Source: Taenia hydatigena (taxonomy: Eukaryota; Platyhelminthes; Cestoda; Cyclophyllidea; Taeniidae). Taken from it: a DNA stretch of 64,000 bases. Made by a program: the position numbers and the translations under genes. The stretch is from the NCBI GenBank assembly GCA_036345935.2, contig JADWOT020000010.1, positions 7,800,587 through 7,864,586 of the forward strand, in the 5' to 3' direction. Positions 1 through 11,859 of this stretch are shown here, one piece after another; the stretch's first letter is position 1; every line of letters begins with the position of its first letter. The notes below the pieces were generated by a model. The model was given only the letters and a program-made list of their open reading frames with translations, was not told the origin of the DNA and made no database searches.

Positions 1-944
1 TTAATCACTCAGTCCAACGCACATATCTATGCAGCAGATGGCGTTCGCAACGCAGATAAATTTGCAATCCACTGCCATCAGGCATCTTGTGTAAATGCGA
101 TGCATTGGCCATGCCTCTACGCACGTCCGCGTCTTCGTTGATGCAGTCTAGCTGTTCCCATCGTTGCATCACTCAGTGCTGATGATTGTACATCGCCCAC
201 CATTCCTAATGCACCGAAGTCAGCAGTATAAGTTCTGCAATCACGCAAAATTATTGGTGGTTAATATTAACTCAATGGATCATCATGTGGTGGGTTGTAA
301 GTTGCCGAGAATCGCAACATAGACCCCTTGAAAGAGGAGGATTTCGCTGCACTAGCATAGAACAGTCGATGATCATTTCGGTTTCCTAGCATAAATGAAT
401 GCACTGTTTCTTGCAATAAACCGGCCCCATTGTTGTTACCTCCCAGTGTACTCTATAAAATATCCTCGCCCTGTATTTCCACAGAAGGTAAGCAACTGTG
501 CTTTTGACCCTATTATCACGTCGGGACAAGTCATCATGTAGAATACGCTCTAAATGACGGATGGTAGAGCCGCATCGTTTGACTTTGAAGGAAAAGCTGT
601 CAGAAGTTGTGTTAAGAATGTGAGCTCAGTTAGGTAGACGAATGGTGCTAAAAGGCCAATAATCAGTTTATTTATTTCGGTGTCCCATCTCATCGTCATC
701 CATAGGGGGTGTGCTTTACTCCTTCACACCAGTCACCAATCCCAGTGGTCTCAAACCTCTTAGTTAATGCTTCACAATGCGGAATGCATCCTCGTCGGCA
801 GTTCAGTCAATCCGTCTCAAGCCCTCGCTCACGATGCAGACAGTGTGCGAGGCTCAACTCGTTATTTCTTCTAGCATGTGGCAGAAACCAAGCATTCCAG
901 CATAAAAATATTCGTTAAAAATTAAGAGAGCCGCACTCATTTAC

Positions 945-1036
945 CTATGGCGAGCGTATTCTTCACTCTGCACTCCAGTGCGAAGATGAGCTATAAGGGT
1001 GATCGAGTACAGAAGAAGATGTCATTGAGCAGGCAT
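945..1036 (-). pseudogene. Relic signal-peptide exon of an FnIII antigen paralogue (left arm)
   Basis: Read on the minus strand, this matches the promoter and first exon of the antigen gene at 3792. A start codon at 1036 lies just downstream of a TATAAG at 1043-1050, which is preceded by a CTTGTGG motif as in the intact gene. The following bases align to the signal exon (the CAATG block, then ATCACCCTTATAGCTC against ATCACTCTCCTAGCAA), but a stop appears at codon 5 through a small indel. A GT donor follows 945. The matching FnIII exon was not found convincingly further along the minus strand. It is best read as a decayed third family member in inverted orientation; confidence is moderate because the match is short. 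Confidence 0.5.
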
Positions 1037-1949
1037 GGTGTACTTATAAGAAGTTACCACAAGCGCATTAACCAGTAAGACATTTGGTCTTGACCAACTA
1101 AGCCAATTCTATACCCACACAGTGGACTATGTGAGATGTTTTCTCCTATGAGTGACTGAGCATTCAGCATTCATGCATGTTGCCATCAATCTGCACAGAC
1201 ACGAAAGTCACTTCAACGTACGAGGTCAGTTCATGAGGTAAAACCTCTGCCCATCACTCGTGTCATCATCGTGTATGCTGATGTGAGTTTGTGGGTTTGG
1301 AGTCACATATCAATGGAGATTATCCTTTATGTAGTTCAAGATCTCTTCGTTACCATGTGCCGTTTGGATCCGTCTGGCCACGCTTTGTGGTTGAGGCCAG
1401 ACGCATGAGATATTACCTGCCTACTATGAAGCAAATGCGATGTGCTTGAGTTCCACTGCCACTAGTCTCAACAAATGCTTGCATCGGTGTTCTACTCTCA
1501 CTTCTTTTAAAACCACTCGCTTGTTGCATGAATCAGAATTGACACTCGCCACCACCGGTCTGTGACTTCATAGTTTATAAGTTTGATGAACATGTAAATG
1601 CAGGTGGCAGAGAAGTAAATGTGACGTCAAATGCGCATGGCTCTGTGTTGCCTGGATAGAGAAAGGGCGCATAATATTTGCCTCACAAATAATTGGTTTG
1701 ACAGAGAAATCTTGATGATCAGGAATTCGAGACAATCGAACATAAATTCAGTAAAGATCCTCGGTGGAGAATAATGACATGAGATCATTAATAACGGCTT
1801 TACCTAATTCTGCTACAGGTGTTAAAACTACAAACAAATAACTATTTGTCGTGGATGGTTTTCGAATAAGGACAAATGAATTTATGAGAGCAGGCACCCT
1901 TTTCGTTTATGCTGGCCACCTGTGAAGAAAAGTAAACGTCATACCAAAG

Positions 1950-2220
1950 AGGAGGGATTTGTGTGCGCTTATCCCTGATGCAATTTACTATCGCCATGCC
2001 ACCTTCAACAGCGTTGTCGCACTCCTAGTCGCCATGATGTGGAAATTTACATTGACTCGCATGGATGAATTGAATCCCAGAAATGTAAACAATCTTTTCA
2101 ACATTTCAGTATATATTATCCAAAGTGGCATTCCTCAGAACAGATCTTGTATTTGTATTCTAAGTTCATCACCTTTAAGTCCAACGAAGTAGAATGTGCC
2201 CAATTTGTTGCACGAACTCA
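1950..2220 (+). repeat. Diverged repeat, partner at 5480-5760
   Basis: The stretch ending in ATATTATCCAA..GTGGCA, then CTTGTA.TTGTAT and a TCCAACGA(A/G)G block, recurs in the same orientation at 5480-5760. Palindrome partners are near 26903-27173 and 23363-23643. No protein is recognised; the reading frames across it differ between copies, so it is treated as non-coding. Confidence 0.5.
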
Positions 2221-2744
2221 AGGCACCTCGTTCAGTCAGAAGGCGCATGAGGGCTTCATACACCTTGTAAAACACAGACAATCAAACTACTATGAGGGCC
2301 AAACATACTGAAATTTACATGAAGCTATCTCTGCATCGTGAAGCAGTTCTGTGTAGACGCGGTATCCAGAAATCCTCTCAAATTTAAACGCTTCGACAGC
2401 GGAGGTAGCTGGCAGGATAACTAAACCTTTAGCTTATCAGTAGTTTAGCGTCAAAAGTGTCCATCTGTCTTACTCGTATTTGAGAATTAATGGTAAGAAG
2501 TGGAGTTTGTTTGCATCTGCGGTAGATTTTCTCGGGACGTGACTTTATCATCGAGCGAATGGGACGTTTTGCAGGGGTGTCGCATGCCAATTTGAATTTC
2601 GCACAACTCATTATTTGGTTTGCGAAGCTTAATCATCGCTTTGAAGTACAGCAAATTGTTGATAGAGAGGCATGGTATAGAATCCAATCTGTTATGGGAT
2701 GCACAGCACCGGGAAAAGTCGGTGATCAGGTCTACCACGAGGAT

Positions 2745-3300
2745 GGGTGATTGAGAAAGTAAAATACAACTGTTTGGTAAAGATTGGCGTGGGGGAATAG
2801 GAGCGAACAAGTAAGTGTGTGAGAAAGTTAGGTTACACCCACACACCATCATCCAGTCCTGAATTATGGATTATACGCGGTGAATCTCAGATCCCCATTT
2901 CTGAACATATTTGGTGGCATAAAAATCTAAGGTGCCAACGTTCCCACAAAGAATCGCTTCATTCCACCTTTAGTAAGACGCCATCGTCGTGACAGCATCG
3001 CAGACAATTCTGGGTCTTAACACTCCTGATGGGCAGGCATCACATAGAGACGTGTGCTGAGTGCGTTAGTGATTAACATAGGGTCAAGTCAACCAAATGC
3101 TCTGTCTCCGCCACCTCTCATTGGCCACCCTGCTGCTACGCAGCCACGCACACGCTCCTCCATCTCCATCACTCAAGTAAGGCGGCTTCGTGGCATTTCT
3201 ATCTGCCAACCAATCTGGCAAAACAGACCAACTTGCTTTAAATCCTTTGTCAAGCCCGCTTGCTAACTTTGCCATTCCACTCCACCTGTAATGCCTAACA
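2745..3300 (+). repeat. Inverted repeat flanking the antigen gene, left side
   Basis: The reverse complement of this segment aligns with 5905-6420 at roughly 75-80% identity by eye. Shared blocks include CATCACATAGAGA, TAGGGTCA, ACCAA(A/G)TGCTCTGTCT and the GCAGCAG region. The pair encloses the complete antigen gene at 3792-4978. A third relative in + orientation lies at about 6950-7470, and a fourth at about 30690-31220. Confidence 0.65.
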
Positions 3301-3744
3301 TGATGCTTGACTGATTGACTAAAATCTCTCCCTTTTCTTGGAACATGCAACCAGTTGTAGAGGGCACTCTCGATTCTTCACTTTAGGGCTAGTTGGGCGA
3401 TAAACAAGTTGGGGTTCAGTGATCGAAAAAAGCAGCGTGTGCATTTCGTGTTTTATGCATCTAAACAGATGCCACTCAGATAATTTTATCGGTTCAGCTC
3501 TACTTTAAGCAGGATGTTCGACTCGTAAGCGTTAAATGGCTGTAAAGAGTACATAATCATTTTGGTGTCATGAATCTATCCTAGTTCTCCATGTACCTTC
3601 ACTAAACAAGCACACGTCTAATTTAGCTAAAGAAATAAATGTGGAACGGTTTGGAAGCATTAAACCTCCAATGTGTGGGTGCAGAAGCCACCTCGTGTGC
3701 CAAGGTCACATGTCTCATAGGCTGATTTGCTTGTGGCACCTCCT

Positions 3745-3750
3745 TATAAA
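3745..3750 (+). promoter_or_regulatory. TATA box of left FnIII antigen gene
   Basis: TATAAA lies 47 bases upstream of the start codon at 3792. That predicts a 5' UTR of only about 15-20 bases. The same element is conserved at the right-arm copy (25375-25380) and, with one change (TATAAG), at the relic paralogues (1043 and 28071). Confidence 0.7.
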
Positions 3751-3791
3751 TACACCCTGAGCTGTGACAGCTCCAACTTCTCGTGCTGAAG

Positions 3792-4978
3792 ATGTCCACG
3801 CAATGCAGTATCCTCCTCTTCTCCATCACTCTCCTAGCAATTGTCTACAGAGCAGTGGGCGGTAAGATGCATTTTACTACTCGACTCTAATCAGGCTCCA
3901 CGTATTCACATGGGAAGTTTCATTCCATTCGCCTGTGATCAGCAGATTTGGAGCATCCTATGCTCCATCTAATTTACAGACTTTTGTGTGTCCACATCAC
4001 ACAAGGTGTGTGAATGCAATGCTAGATGGTAGCAGTATTGTAATCTGGCAGATATTCATGTCAGGCACTAACCACTGCCAAGCTAGCAAGTGAGAATGTG
4101 ATGCGCGACGCCATGTCGGAGGATGACATGTCTCTTTATATGGGGAGAGAATAACGCCACAGGTCTACTTGTATTGCATTCCATTTCATTCTTTAGCGCA
4201 TTGTGCAAAAGTGTGTGAGTAGGTGAACTGCAAATACAAATCAATGGGCCGTGTCGCATGAGACATCCACCTTCACTTGAGCCTCTCTTTACAACACACA
4301 CTCATGACGAAAGCTAACATTCACTGACGCGTGTGCGCACTGGAAATGTTCAGGTTACTCGCCTCATGTATAAGGCAAATGAGTGGATTCAACCTGCTCG
4401 CTACTACTACTGCTACTACTGTCAGTTTGGTATCTGAAAATATTTTACAGTCTCGTTACTCGTCGCACTAAATCGCCCGATACAACTCTGCCAAAGACAG
4501 CGTTTCTTGTTTTATAGAAGCGGAAGTGATACCGTTTTTCCGGCTTCCAAAGAACTTCACTTGGAGTCACGTAGGAGCCCACGAAATCACCCTGCGTTGG
4601 GATGTCCAATCCTTGGGTGAACACTTTGCCGACCAAATTAAAATTACTGCGTCACCTGACGGCGTCTCAATCAAGAATGAGACCGTAGATTATCTACTTG
4701 GAGAAGTAACTCTGGTCGGGTTGGAAGCCAATTCGACATACGAGGTGACTGTTGAGGCAATTAAGGATGGTAGAAGTGTTAAACATTACTTCGATGAAGT
4801 CGAAACACTGCCCAGTGTTGAGGCAGAGGTTGAGCAAACAATGCACACCTCCACACCGAGGAATTATGTGTCGACTTACATAGAAGCGGAAGAAAGTGTT
4901 GTGACAACCAGTGGGTCTGCCTCAACCCCCGTAATCTCTTCGCTCGCATTAGCCTACATGGCTGTGATGCTTGCTTGA
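3792..4978 (+). CDS. Oncosphere-antigen-like secreted FnIII protein, left copy (2 exons)
   Basis: The model is join(3792..3861,4518..4978), 176 residues. Exon 1 encodes a signal peptide: Met1, then a hydrophobic run ending at Gly23. It ends in phase 1 at GGCG|GTAAGA. Exon 2 starts after TTTTATAG at 4518 and reads straight to the TGA at 4976-4978. Residues about 33-123 form a fibronectin type III domain: the conserved Trp is residue 51 (LRWDV) and the Tyr-corner motif NSTYEVTVEA covers 95-104. N-glycosylation sequons sit at residues 36, 77 and 95. The last 19 residues are hydrophobic and follow a small-residue SGSAS stretch, which suggests a GPI-anchor signal or membrane tail. The order signal, single FnIII, hydrophobic tail is that of the taeniid EG95/TSOL18/45W host-protective antigens; which member is unresolved. 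Exon 2 could begin elsewhere, but phase and splice sites favour 4518. Confidence 0.85.
3980..4093 (+). pseudogene. Decayed FnIII exon fragment inside intron 1 (left copy)
   Basis: After an acceptor-like TTTACAG, this intronic segment aligns with the Tyr-corner part of the FnIII exon: GATGGTAG(A/C)(A)G(C)AGT, plus AGGTG and GCAAT blocks at matching spacing. In the left copy an indel near AAGGTGTGTGAATGC breaks the frame and an in-frame TAG follows. The right-arm counterpart at 25030-25145 is still open. It is probably the remains of a duplicated FnIII exon or of a fused neighbouring gene. Confidence 0.5.
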
Positions 4979-4984
4979 GCTCTA

Positions 4985-5479
4985 TCGTAAGTCAGTGAGA
5001 ATTAGCATCAGTAGCAGCTATGTATAAACTCGCGACCTATAACTTGCTTTCATCAAGTCATGCTTTTCCCCATAGGTTCTTTCGATGCAGAAAATGCACC
5101 GGTGCCATTCGATTGTGCTTGTTTGCCATCATCATGTCATTCCATATTGCTGTTAATGGAAAATCAGAACCATGATGCTCTTATTTCTCCCATCTTTCTA
5201 TGAGTCTCCCTCTTGCATTGATTCCAATACAGATCACAATGGGAGGTGAAGTAGGGCAAATCCCTTATGCTTCACATTGTCACGCCTTTATTGTTCTACC
5301 TTCCTCCTGTAAATCCAATTGAAGGGCCTGTCCTGCTGAATTGACGAGCGTCGTATCTGATCGGGATGCATGGTCGTAGTGCATGGTGAGTGAAGCTTGG
5401 AGTTCACTTACACTAGGGGAATTTGTGGATGGGTCCATCTAGACACAACTGTCATGCCCACGTCTAAGGCTAATTGGAA
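4985..5479. other. Downstream flank of antigen gene, no further gene seen
   Basis: This is AT-moderate sequence 3' of the stop codon. I see no clear polyadenylation hexamer close to the stop and no coding region. It is conserved with the palindrome partner at about 23644-24138. Confidence 0.4.
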
Positions 5480-5760
5480 GCAGAGCACTTCGCTGCACCA
5501 ACATGGTATCAGCTGTATGTGCTTGCTCTAGACGCACTTCATTCGAGTTTCACGCTACTAGACTTTCAATGTGTCACCTTCAGCAGCACGAGAATATTCG
5601 TCATATATGTGTGGATTTCAATCCCTAACAACAAATCCATCTGTTTAACATTGCAGTAGATATTATCCAAGGTGGCACAATTCACGGTAGAGCTTGTACT
5701 TGTATCATTTCAACTCCAACGAGGCGCAATATTTCCAAATTTTTTTGCGAATCCTAATCA
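5480..5760 (+). repeat. Diverged repeat, partner at 1950-2220
   Basis: Same orientation as 1950-2220, sharing TA.ATATTATCCAAGGTGGCA and the following CTTGTACTTGTAT region. The palindrome partner is near 23363-23643. Confidence 0.5.
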
Positions 5761-5904
5761 TGCTCCTCTACTTTTGTTTCGGCACACTTATTTCCTAGCA
5801 AAATTGGACATGTACGTGATTGCTGAAAAAGATTTGATGCTCTCTACAGTTACTCAACTCATACTAGTCTAAACACTTAGCGAAAATTGTCATCGTTATA
5901 AGCA

Positions 5905-6420
5905 TTGAAGTAGTTGCAGAATGGCAAGGCTGGCAAGCGGGTTTGATGAAGGGTCTTCACCACATTGAGTAGCAGAGAGGAATACCACAAAACCACCTTG
6001 CTTGAGTTACGGAGACGAAGGAACGTGTGCGTGAAAGTTGGATGTGTGCGTACGTAGCAGCAGAGTGGTTAGTGGGAGGTGGCATAGACAGAGCACTTGG
6101 TTGACTCTGACCCTATGCTGAGTACTAACACACACAACACAAATCTCTATGTGATGCCAACCAATCAATGGTGTTGTACAAGCATGCTAGACACCAGAGT
6201 TTACTGCGATGGTCTCTGCAGGAATGCGGACACTTCACAATTTCACTATGTCATCAAGCATGACCAGAATGTAAGACTTGAGATTCACCAAATGGCTTTC
6301 ATACTTCTGAACTAGATGATAGTGTATGAGAGCAACATGACTTTCGCGCATACCTAGTTGTTGGCTCGTATTCCTTCACCCCAATCCTAATCAAGCAGTT
6401 GCATTTTGCCTTCCTCACTA
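5905..6420 (-). repeat. Inverted repeat flanking the antigen gene, right side
   Basis: This is the reverse-complement partner of 2745-3300. The alignment starts at GCATT..AG..GT..AGAATGGCAA and continues through the AGACAGAGCA and CTCTATGTGATGCC blocks to the TTCG(C/G)(G)C..T region. Together with 2745-3300 it boxes in the antigen gene. Confidence 0.65.
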
Positions 6421-7540
6421 AATCATTGTCTCATACGTACCTTAGAATTGAGGACCTGGAGTGCCATTTGCTCGCGTCTCTGTTTTTATCCCTGGGACGT
6501 TATTTTATCATCCATCAACAAGGACGTATTTAAAGTGTATCTAATCAACTCGAATTTCGCACCACCCTACTATGGGGAGTATAGATTGGGGAGCAGGTAG
6601 AACAACAATGATAATAATCTGTATGGTGCAGAATTCAGGCTGTTACGAAACGCGTATCATGGCGATAAGTTGGTGACCTGGTCTTCCCTGGGTCAGTGGG
6701 ATAGTAAAGAAGATAAAATTAAAAAGTGTCAGCTAACGGTTAAAAATATGGGAAAGACGAATTGAACCTATGCACCATCGTCTAGCCTTAATCAACGGAT
6801 GCTACTTGTTGAGTCTCAAGTGCTAAAGTCTGGGCATGCATGATGGTCTGAAACACTTATAGAATGCCTGCTACCCTAAAACGCCTTACTGTATTTCATT
6901 TAAAAGAATTTTCCAACAACGCAGCAGCATTCAAGAAGGCTCTACAGCTTGGCTTCTAGCACAATCCCTCCAGATTGGTGGGCATCACATAGTGATGTGT
7001 GCTGAGTGTGTTAGTGATCAAAGCAGGGTCAAGGTCAGCCAAATGTGTGAGGCTGTAAAGGGCTCTCTGACTCCGCCACCTCCTATTGACTACTCTGCTG
7101 CCATGCAGACACCCACGCACGCACACACGCACTCAAGATTCACAGACGTTTTGTAGTGCCACCAACTGCCAGCCATTCTGGTAAAGGAGATAAAATCGCC
7201 TTTAATCCTTCGTCGAAACCAATCAGCTACAATTGCAGTGCTTATTATAGTAATTGTCGGAGCAAATAACTCCGCCTCTCGTACATCGAAGTCTAGTCAA
7301 ATGCGGGTTGCATTGCCGTTTACTTACTTATAAGCAGGCCTGTGATTGCCTCTTTCATGAAGCAATTTGTCCATGTCGTTTTGTTCGAAGCCACGAAGCA
7401 TTGTCGCTTAGCGAAGTGAATTATCCCTGATTCACTGCAGATTAGATGCTCAACTACTTAGTTGACTGCCTCAGAGCCAAACAATTCCGAATTGTTATTC
7501 AAAGTATTCGACTTGCAGAAGTGGTGAGGTGATGTCGCAA
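6400..7540 (+). repeat. Duplicated module also present outside the palindrome at 29950-31240
   Basis: The stretch from GAATTGAGGACCTGGA to the GATTCACTGCAGATTAGATGCTCAACTA block matches 30100-31165 at roughly 85-90% in its best parts. Shared pieces include the GGATGCTACTTGTTGAGTCT block and the AGATTCACAGACG block. The right-arm copy is near 21583-22723. No convincing protein is encoded. Confidence 0.7.
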
Positions 7541-10266
7541 TATGAATCATTGGTATGTGATCCGTCGCATTATTACAAAGCGTGCTGCTATGCTCAAACG
7601 ATCTGGCGCAGGTAAACACCACCGTCACATGCTAGAGATGGGGTGAAGTCAAAATTCCCAAATTATCCATTGTTACATACTTCAGTTAAAGAGCTTACAC
7701 AGAAATGCGATTGGTAGTGAGAACGCGTAGGTAGGTGTCACAGGAGATGCTCACACTTCCATGGAATCAGACATCGCACAATAGTTGCACTTATCGTAGA
7801 ATCTCCTCCACAAATTGCCTGTCACGATGCATACAGTGCGAAAATGTCTAACTGGACCTCTTCTCTATCGAGTCAAGTCATATGTGTGCAAAGTAGCCCA
7901 AAACAGAAGAGCTGACTTGCCTCTCATTTGAGTGCACTACATGACTTTGCCATTCCACCCGTCTTACACTGCAAATTTTGACCAGGTTGTTGCGTTACAC
8001 TGCAAGCACTTCCATAACAAATGCTTTTGATGAAATAAAATAGATAAAGTTGGCAGGAGATTGCGCAGCTAAACATCAAACTTTGTCGAAATTCGCCTAG
8101 GTACACTGAATAAACACGGATTATGAAAGAATTCGAACCAAATAGCGATCTATTTGAATAAGTGCCTTGCCTTCGTCAGTTGATTAATCAGAATTTTTCG
8201 CATGATATTCTGTTAGATTTACCTTGCAATAGAGGCAAGGCACAAGTCACCATTTCCTGATTTGCGGTTTGGGTCCCCATTTAAAAAAGAAATAACATCG
8301 TATTTACCGCAAATGAGACGTGAAAAGCTACAATCAAATTTGGTGAATGAATGCTGGAGAGAAGCCTCGGTGGTGATAATTAGAATCCTTCCTTCCGTCC
8401 TCATCACCACGCTTTCACAGCTTTTCTGTTTTAGATCGTGATTAGACCACTGGTCCTATTTTTTGCCAGTGCGTCATTTACACGATGGTAGAACGACAAC
8501 ATGACTCTCACTAGAGACGGACAAAGTTTACAGTTGTGGAGCTATGAGCTGTTGGATTTTCAGACGGACCATCAAAGCCGGCTAATCATTGGTGCAAAAC
8601 CAAACGGTTAACGAAAAATGCCCCGCTAAACATGTTTACTTCAGGCAGTCCACGTGTCCAACACAACCGTTTGACGCATTGTCGACTGGAGCCGACAAGT
8701 GTTTGGTCAATGGGCAGTCCATACCACCAGAAAAAGGCATGTCTGATTTTATTATCATCTGAGTTATTCAGCATGTGTGTGCATCAATTTACATCGCAAC
8801 GGGTAATTGGATTCGTCTGCTTAACTTCTAGTTCAGCCGAACCTACCATGATGCTAGTTATTAACGGTAATGTTAAACTTCGACAGACGAGACTCCAGTG
8901 TAAAATAAAATCACTGCTTGCTCTTCTTAGCAAAGTTGGAAGCCAATTCCAGCTATGTCTGCAGTGATCCTTACGCCCTGCGAGACCAGGTACTTACATA
9001 CTCCTGTTGATGAGCATTGCTGAGTGAGCCGCATTTTTCAATTTTGCAGCTCACATGCTCCAATACAGCTTCAGGTGGATCAATCTTTGACTAAGTGCTT
9101 GTCACAAGCATCGATACGGAGCATGACAATTCTTTTTGAATACATGAAGACCTGAGTTTGACAGAGTCCGTGGATGCCATGTGAAGTGGTGAGTAGAATG
9201 ATCGGCGTTAGCGACTGCGACAACTGTGATCATGCATAACAGTTTGTCTATCTCGTTTAATCGAAGCATGCTAATCACCGACACAAGTGGCTGGTCGTTT
9301 TGTATCACGAAAGTCAGCCTGAACGGGTGATGATCCATAAAGTCTGCACAATAAAAACCCAAACTTTGGCTTTGAAAACGTCGTATGAGGTGGCAAGGAG
9401 CAAAGCCAGTTTATCTGTTTCATTATCAGCCACGTCACCTTCGGACAGAAGCAGATTTCACTAAATTTTACTGGAACTGTCCAAAAATATGCTCGAATTT
9501 AATGGGTACACAATTTAGGAAGATGCAAGCATTGTCGTGTCAGATTCTGCCTCGTCTCAAGTACCCGCATGTTTTGAAAAATAATGTCTCTCAATTCGCA
9601 AGGATGTCGTTTAATAAATCAACTGAATGATAACAAATTTTGCGAGTTAAGTTGTTTTACGGAACCGTCATATTAAGTGGTGCCCTAATTGGGCCCATTC
9701 CAACTCTCAGGAATTGCGCACAACCTCACTATCTGTGATGCGGTAAACGAACGTCATGGTCGGAGACCTGCAACTAGGAGACTACGTGCATTGCCGATTA
9801 CGATTATGACAAAGACGCATGTAGTCATGATTCACTTGTTTTTTCTTTAAGTTTATAATACGTGTTTTCGATTTTGCACATATTCTTCATTAATCTTGGA
9901 CAATTCTCAGTAAGCTTCTTTCACATCTTATCATAGTTGTGTTATTTTATCACCACCACTTTAGAACAGATAATAACTTGCCTACGCGCTTATAAGTTCT
10001 GTATTGTGCTGCCTGATTTTGCGTTGCATTCGCGTTTGAGCCGTGTATCCTGCTACCATCTTTAAGCAAGTAGCAAATCTAAAAGGCGGAAATCAATTAC
10101 TGCGGCCTACACGAAACTGTACTCTTTCCCTCTCCTGATTTCATCCAGCAAATTTTCATAAGTTATTGTCGCTTTAGCCAGCATGCGGCGAGTTGGACTT
10201 CCATGCAGCAACAGCCTGACCGTCGAGACAAGGGTCAGACGATCAGCCGATTATCCTGTCAGCCGG
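7541..10266. other. Arm interior without recognised genes
   Basis: Several open frames of 60-111 codons occur on both strands here and are repeated identically in the right arm. That reflects near-identity of the arms and is not evidence of selection on a protein. None has a recognisable domain, signal peptide or flanking splice pattern. The purine/pyrimidine composition is ordinary. I see no RNA gene. Confidence 0.5.
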
Positions 10267-10886
10267 CTGGATAGTCAGGATGCCAGACAAACATCCGTGT
10301 AAGCAAGCCAGTGGGCAGTAATTCAGCCGAGAACGGTTGATTACAATCGCTAAACAAACTGAAACGCTTTATGTTGCTGCACATCCCACTGAAATACTTA
10401 TTTAAAGATTAATTTGTGGGTGTCTAAACAAACTACATGGAAGAATAATTTGTAGCCACCATTCTGATGGTGACGAGAAATGCAAACAAATTGCACAAGC
10501 TTAGAGCACTGGATGTGAGTTTTCAATAATAAATTTAACTAGCATGTACCAAGCAACTCGGCGCCTCGTCGAAGTAATACCAAGCAGACAATTCTTTCTT
10601 TGCGTTTCGGGATAAATTTATGAGCATATTTTTCTAATAACCAAGATATTGCTCAATCTGCTTACAAACGAATGATACCGGACACGACTTCCTCCTGATG
10701 ACAGGGACTACCCCGAAATGCACCACCCAATCTGCATTTGCCATTTCCACTCGCATGATGACCACTGGTTTTGCATCAGAAGTAACTGCAGCCAACATCA
10801 CAATGACTGTGCAGGTAGGCACTTTTCATGCAATCACTGTCTATGCTTACCGGAAATACCTGTTCAAAATCATATTACACGCTCAA
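10267..10886 (+). repeat. Direct repeat unit, second copy at 11860-12474
   Basis: The segment beginning GGATAGTCAGGATGCC and ending at TTACACGCTCA recurs at 11860-12474 with only scattered substitutions (about 98% by eye). The first copy belongs to the palindrome arm, while the second lies in the spacer and begins exactly where arm homology stops. Confidence 0.85.
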
Positions 10887-11344
10887 ACGATCAATGTGTT
10901 CCTTTAGAATTGATTCCTATAATTCGCATTTAGGAATTGCATGAGAACCGTCCTACATCAGTTCACTTACCGGTTGTCCACGACACCTGAAATGCATTAT
11001 CCCTGCTGGAACTGACAGATCACCAACATCCTTCGATGCCCACAACACTAGGCTTTTCCGTTTTTACTGGAAAGTATGCATTCCTGTTTACACAACCGAA
11101 AAATAGGAGCAGTGAAAAGAAGGGCAAATAAGAACATGAAAGGATTGGAAAGTGCAAGTGCCGGAGGAAAGGGATGCCCATTTAACACGTGAAGTACTGC
11201 GGGGTAGCAATTATCCCCTACACGACCTGTCTGTGTGTCATGGGAGATGGCCATTACACACCAACACAAATTTTCATTCATTCACCAAGCTTGACTCTGC
11301 ACCTTCTCTTCTGTTTTTTGTCACGAATATAATGTTAGCTTCTC

Positions 11345-11859
11345 CTAACTACTGTTGTAATGGTAGGCCCCTAGCGTGTGAACAATGGCTAGCTGGCGAA
11401 ATGCGCAATGAAGTCATAGCGTTTAAGATCCACAAGTAGCAGAAGCTCAGTAGCTTACAATAACCAACACTGTGGGACTTAAGCAAAATAAAGTAGTAAA
11501 TATGCTTTCAAATGAGCAAGAACAAGTGTCGGTTGCCTCTCCTCAACTGTTAAAATAAACGTTCAATATCGCAGTACAGTTGTCATTTCACATTCTTAAC
11601 CAATTTTCGGTTTCAGACTGCTGAACGTGGTGAACTATTGACCGTCTCACAACCATCAGCATTTCAAATGGTACAATTTCTGCGAGAATTTAGAGATTAT
11701 ATACAACATTTCCTCCTTCCCCTCCTCCTCCTCCACCTCCTTGTTTCCGCGACAAACGTTGGTCACCTGTTAAAGGATTCGGTTGGACTGAGAATCTTGA
11801 GCAGGCAATTCTGCATCAGCATGCATTTTTTTGAAGTGAACTCGCATATCGGTGTGACT
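11345..11859 (+). repeat. Dispersed element E, truncated by the palindrome breakpoint
   Basis: This is homologous to the first third of 56110-57560: TAATGGTAGGCCCCT, the GTAGCAGAAGCTCAGTAGCTT block, AAATAAACGTT and CAGACTGCTGA. In the right arm the same element runs on without a break from 17778 down to about 16480. On the left it stops at 11859, where the sequence switches to the 10267-type repeat. Confidence 0.75.

Larger units (their letters stand above)
1..11859 (+). repeat. Left arm of giant inverted duplication (continues left of window)
   Basis: This segment reappears as its reverse complement at 17264-29115; paired positions sum to 29123 near the spacer and to about 29116 at the outer edge, so only a few small indels have accumulated. 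In the first 60 bases I count one mismatch. Reading frames in the inner part (for example 8632-8967 and 11152-11439) are identical to their partners, so the inner arm looks close to 99% identical or better. Base 1 is still inside the duplicated sequence, so the outer end of this arm lies outside the window. The arm contains one FnIII antigen gene, relics of others, and several older repeats. I see no other gene with clear support in it. Confidence 0.95.

Noticed and set aside
520..600. GGATGGTAGAG segment resembling the FnIII Tyr-corner region
   Set aside because: The match is too short and the flanking frame has stops; chance similarity is likely.
8632..8967. 111-codon open frame perfectly repeated at 20156-20491
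   Set aside because: Conservation is explained by the palindrome. There is no domain, signal or splice context, and overlapping frames on the other strand are equally conserved.
8925..8995. TTGGAAGCCAATTC match to the FnIII exon, giving a KLEANSSYV reading
   Set aside because: Only about 14 bases match exactly and the surrounding sequence does not align, so a relic FnIII exon here is not supportable.
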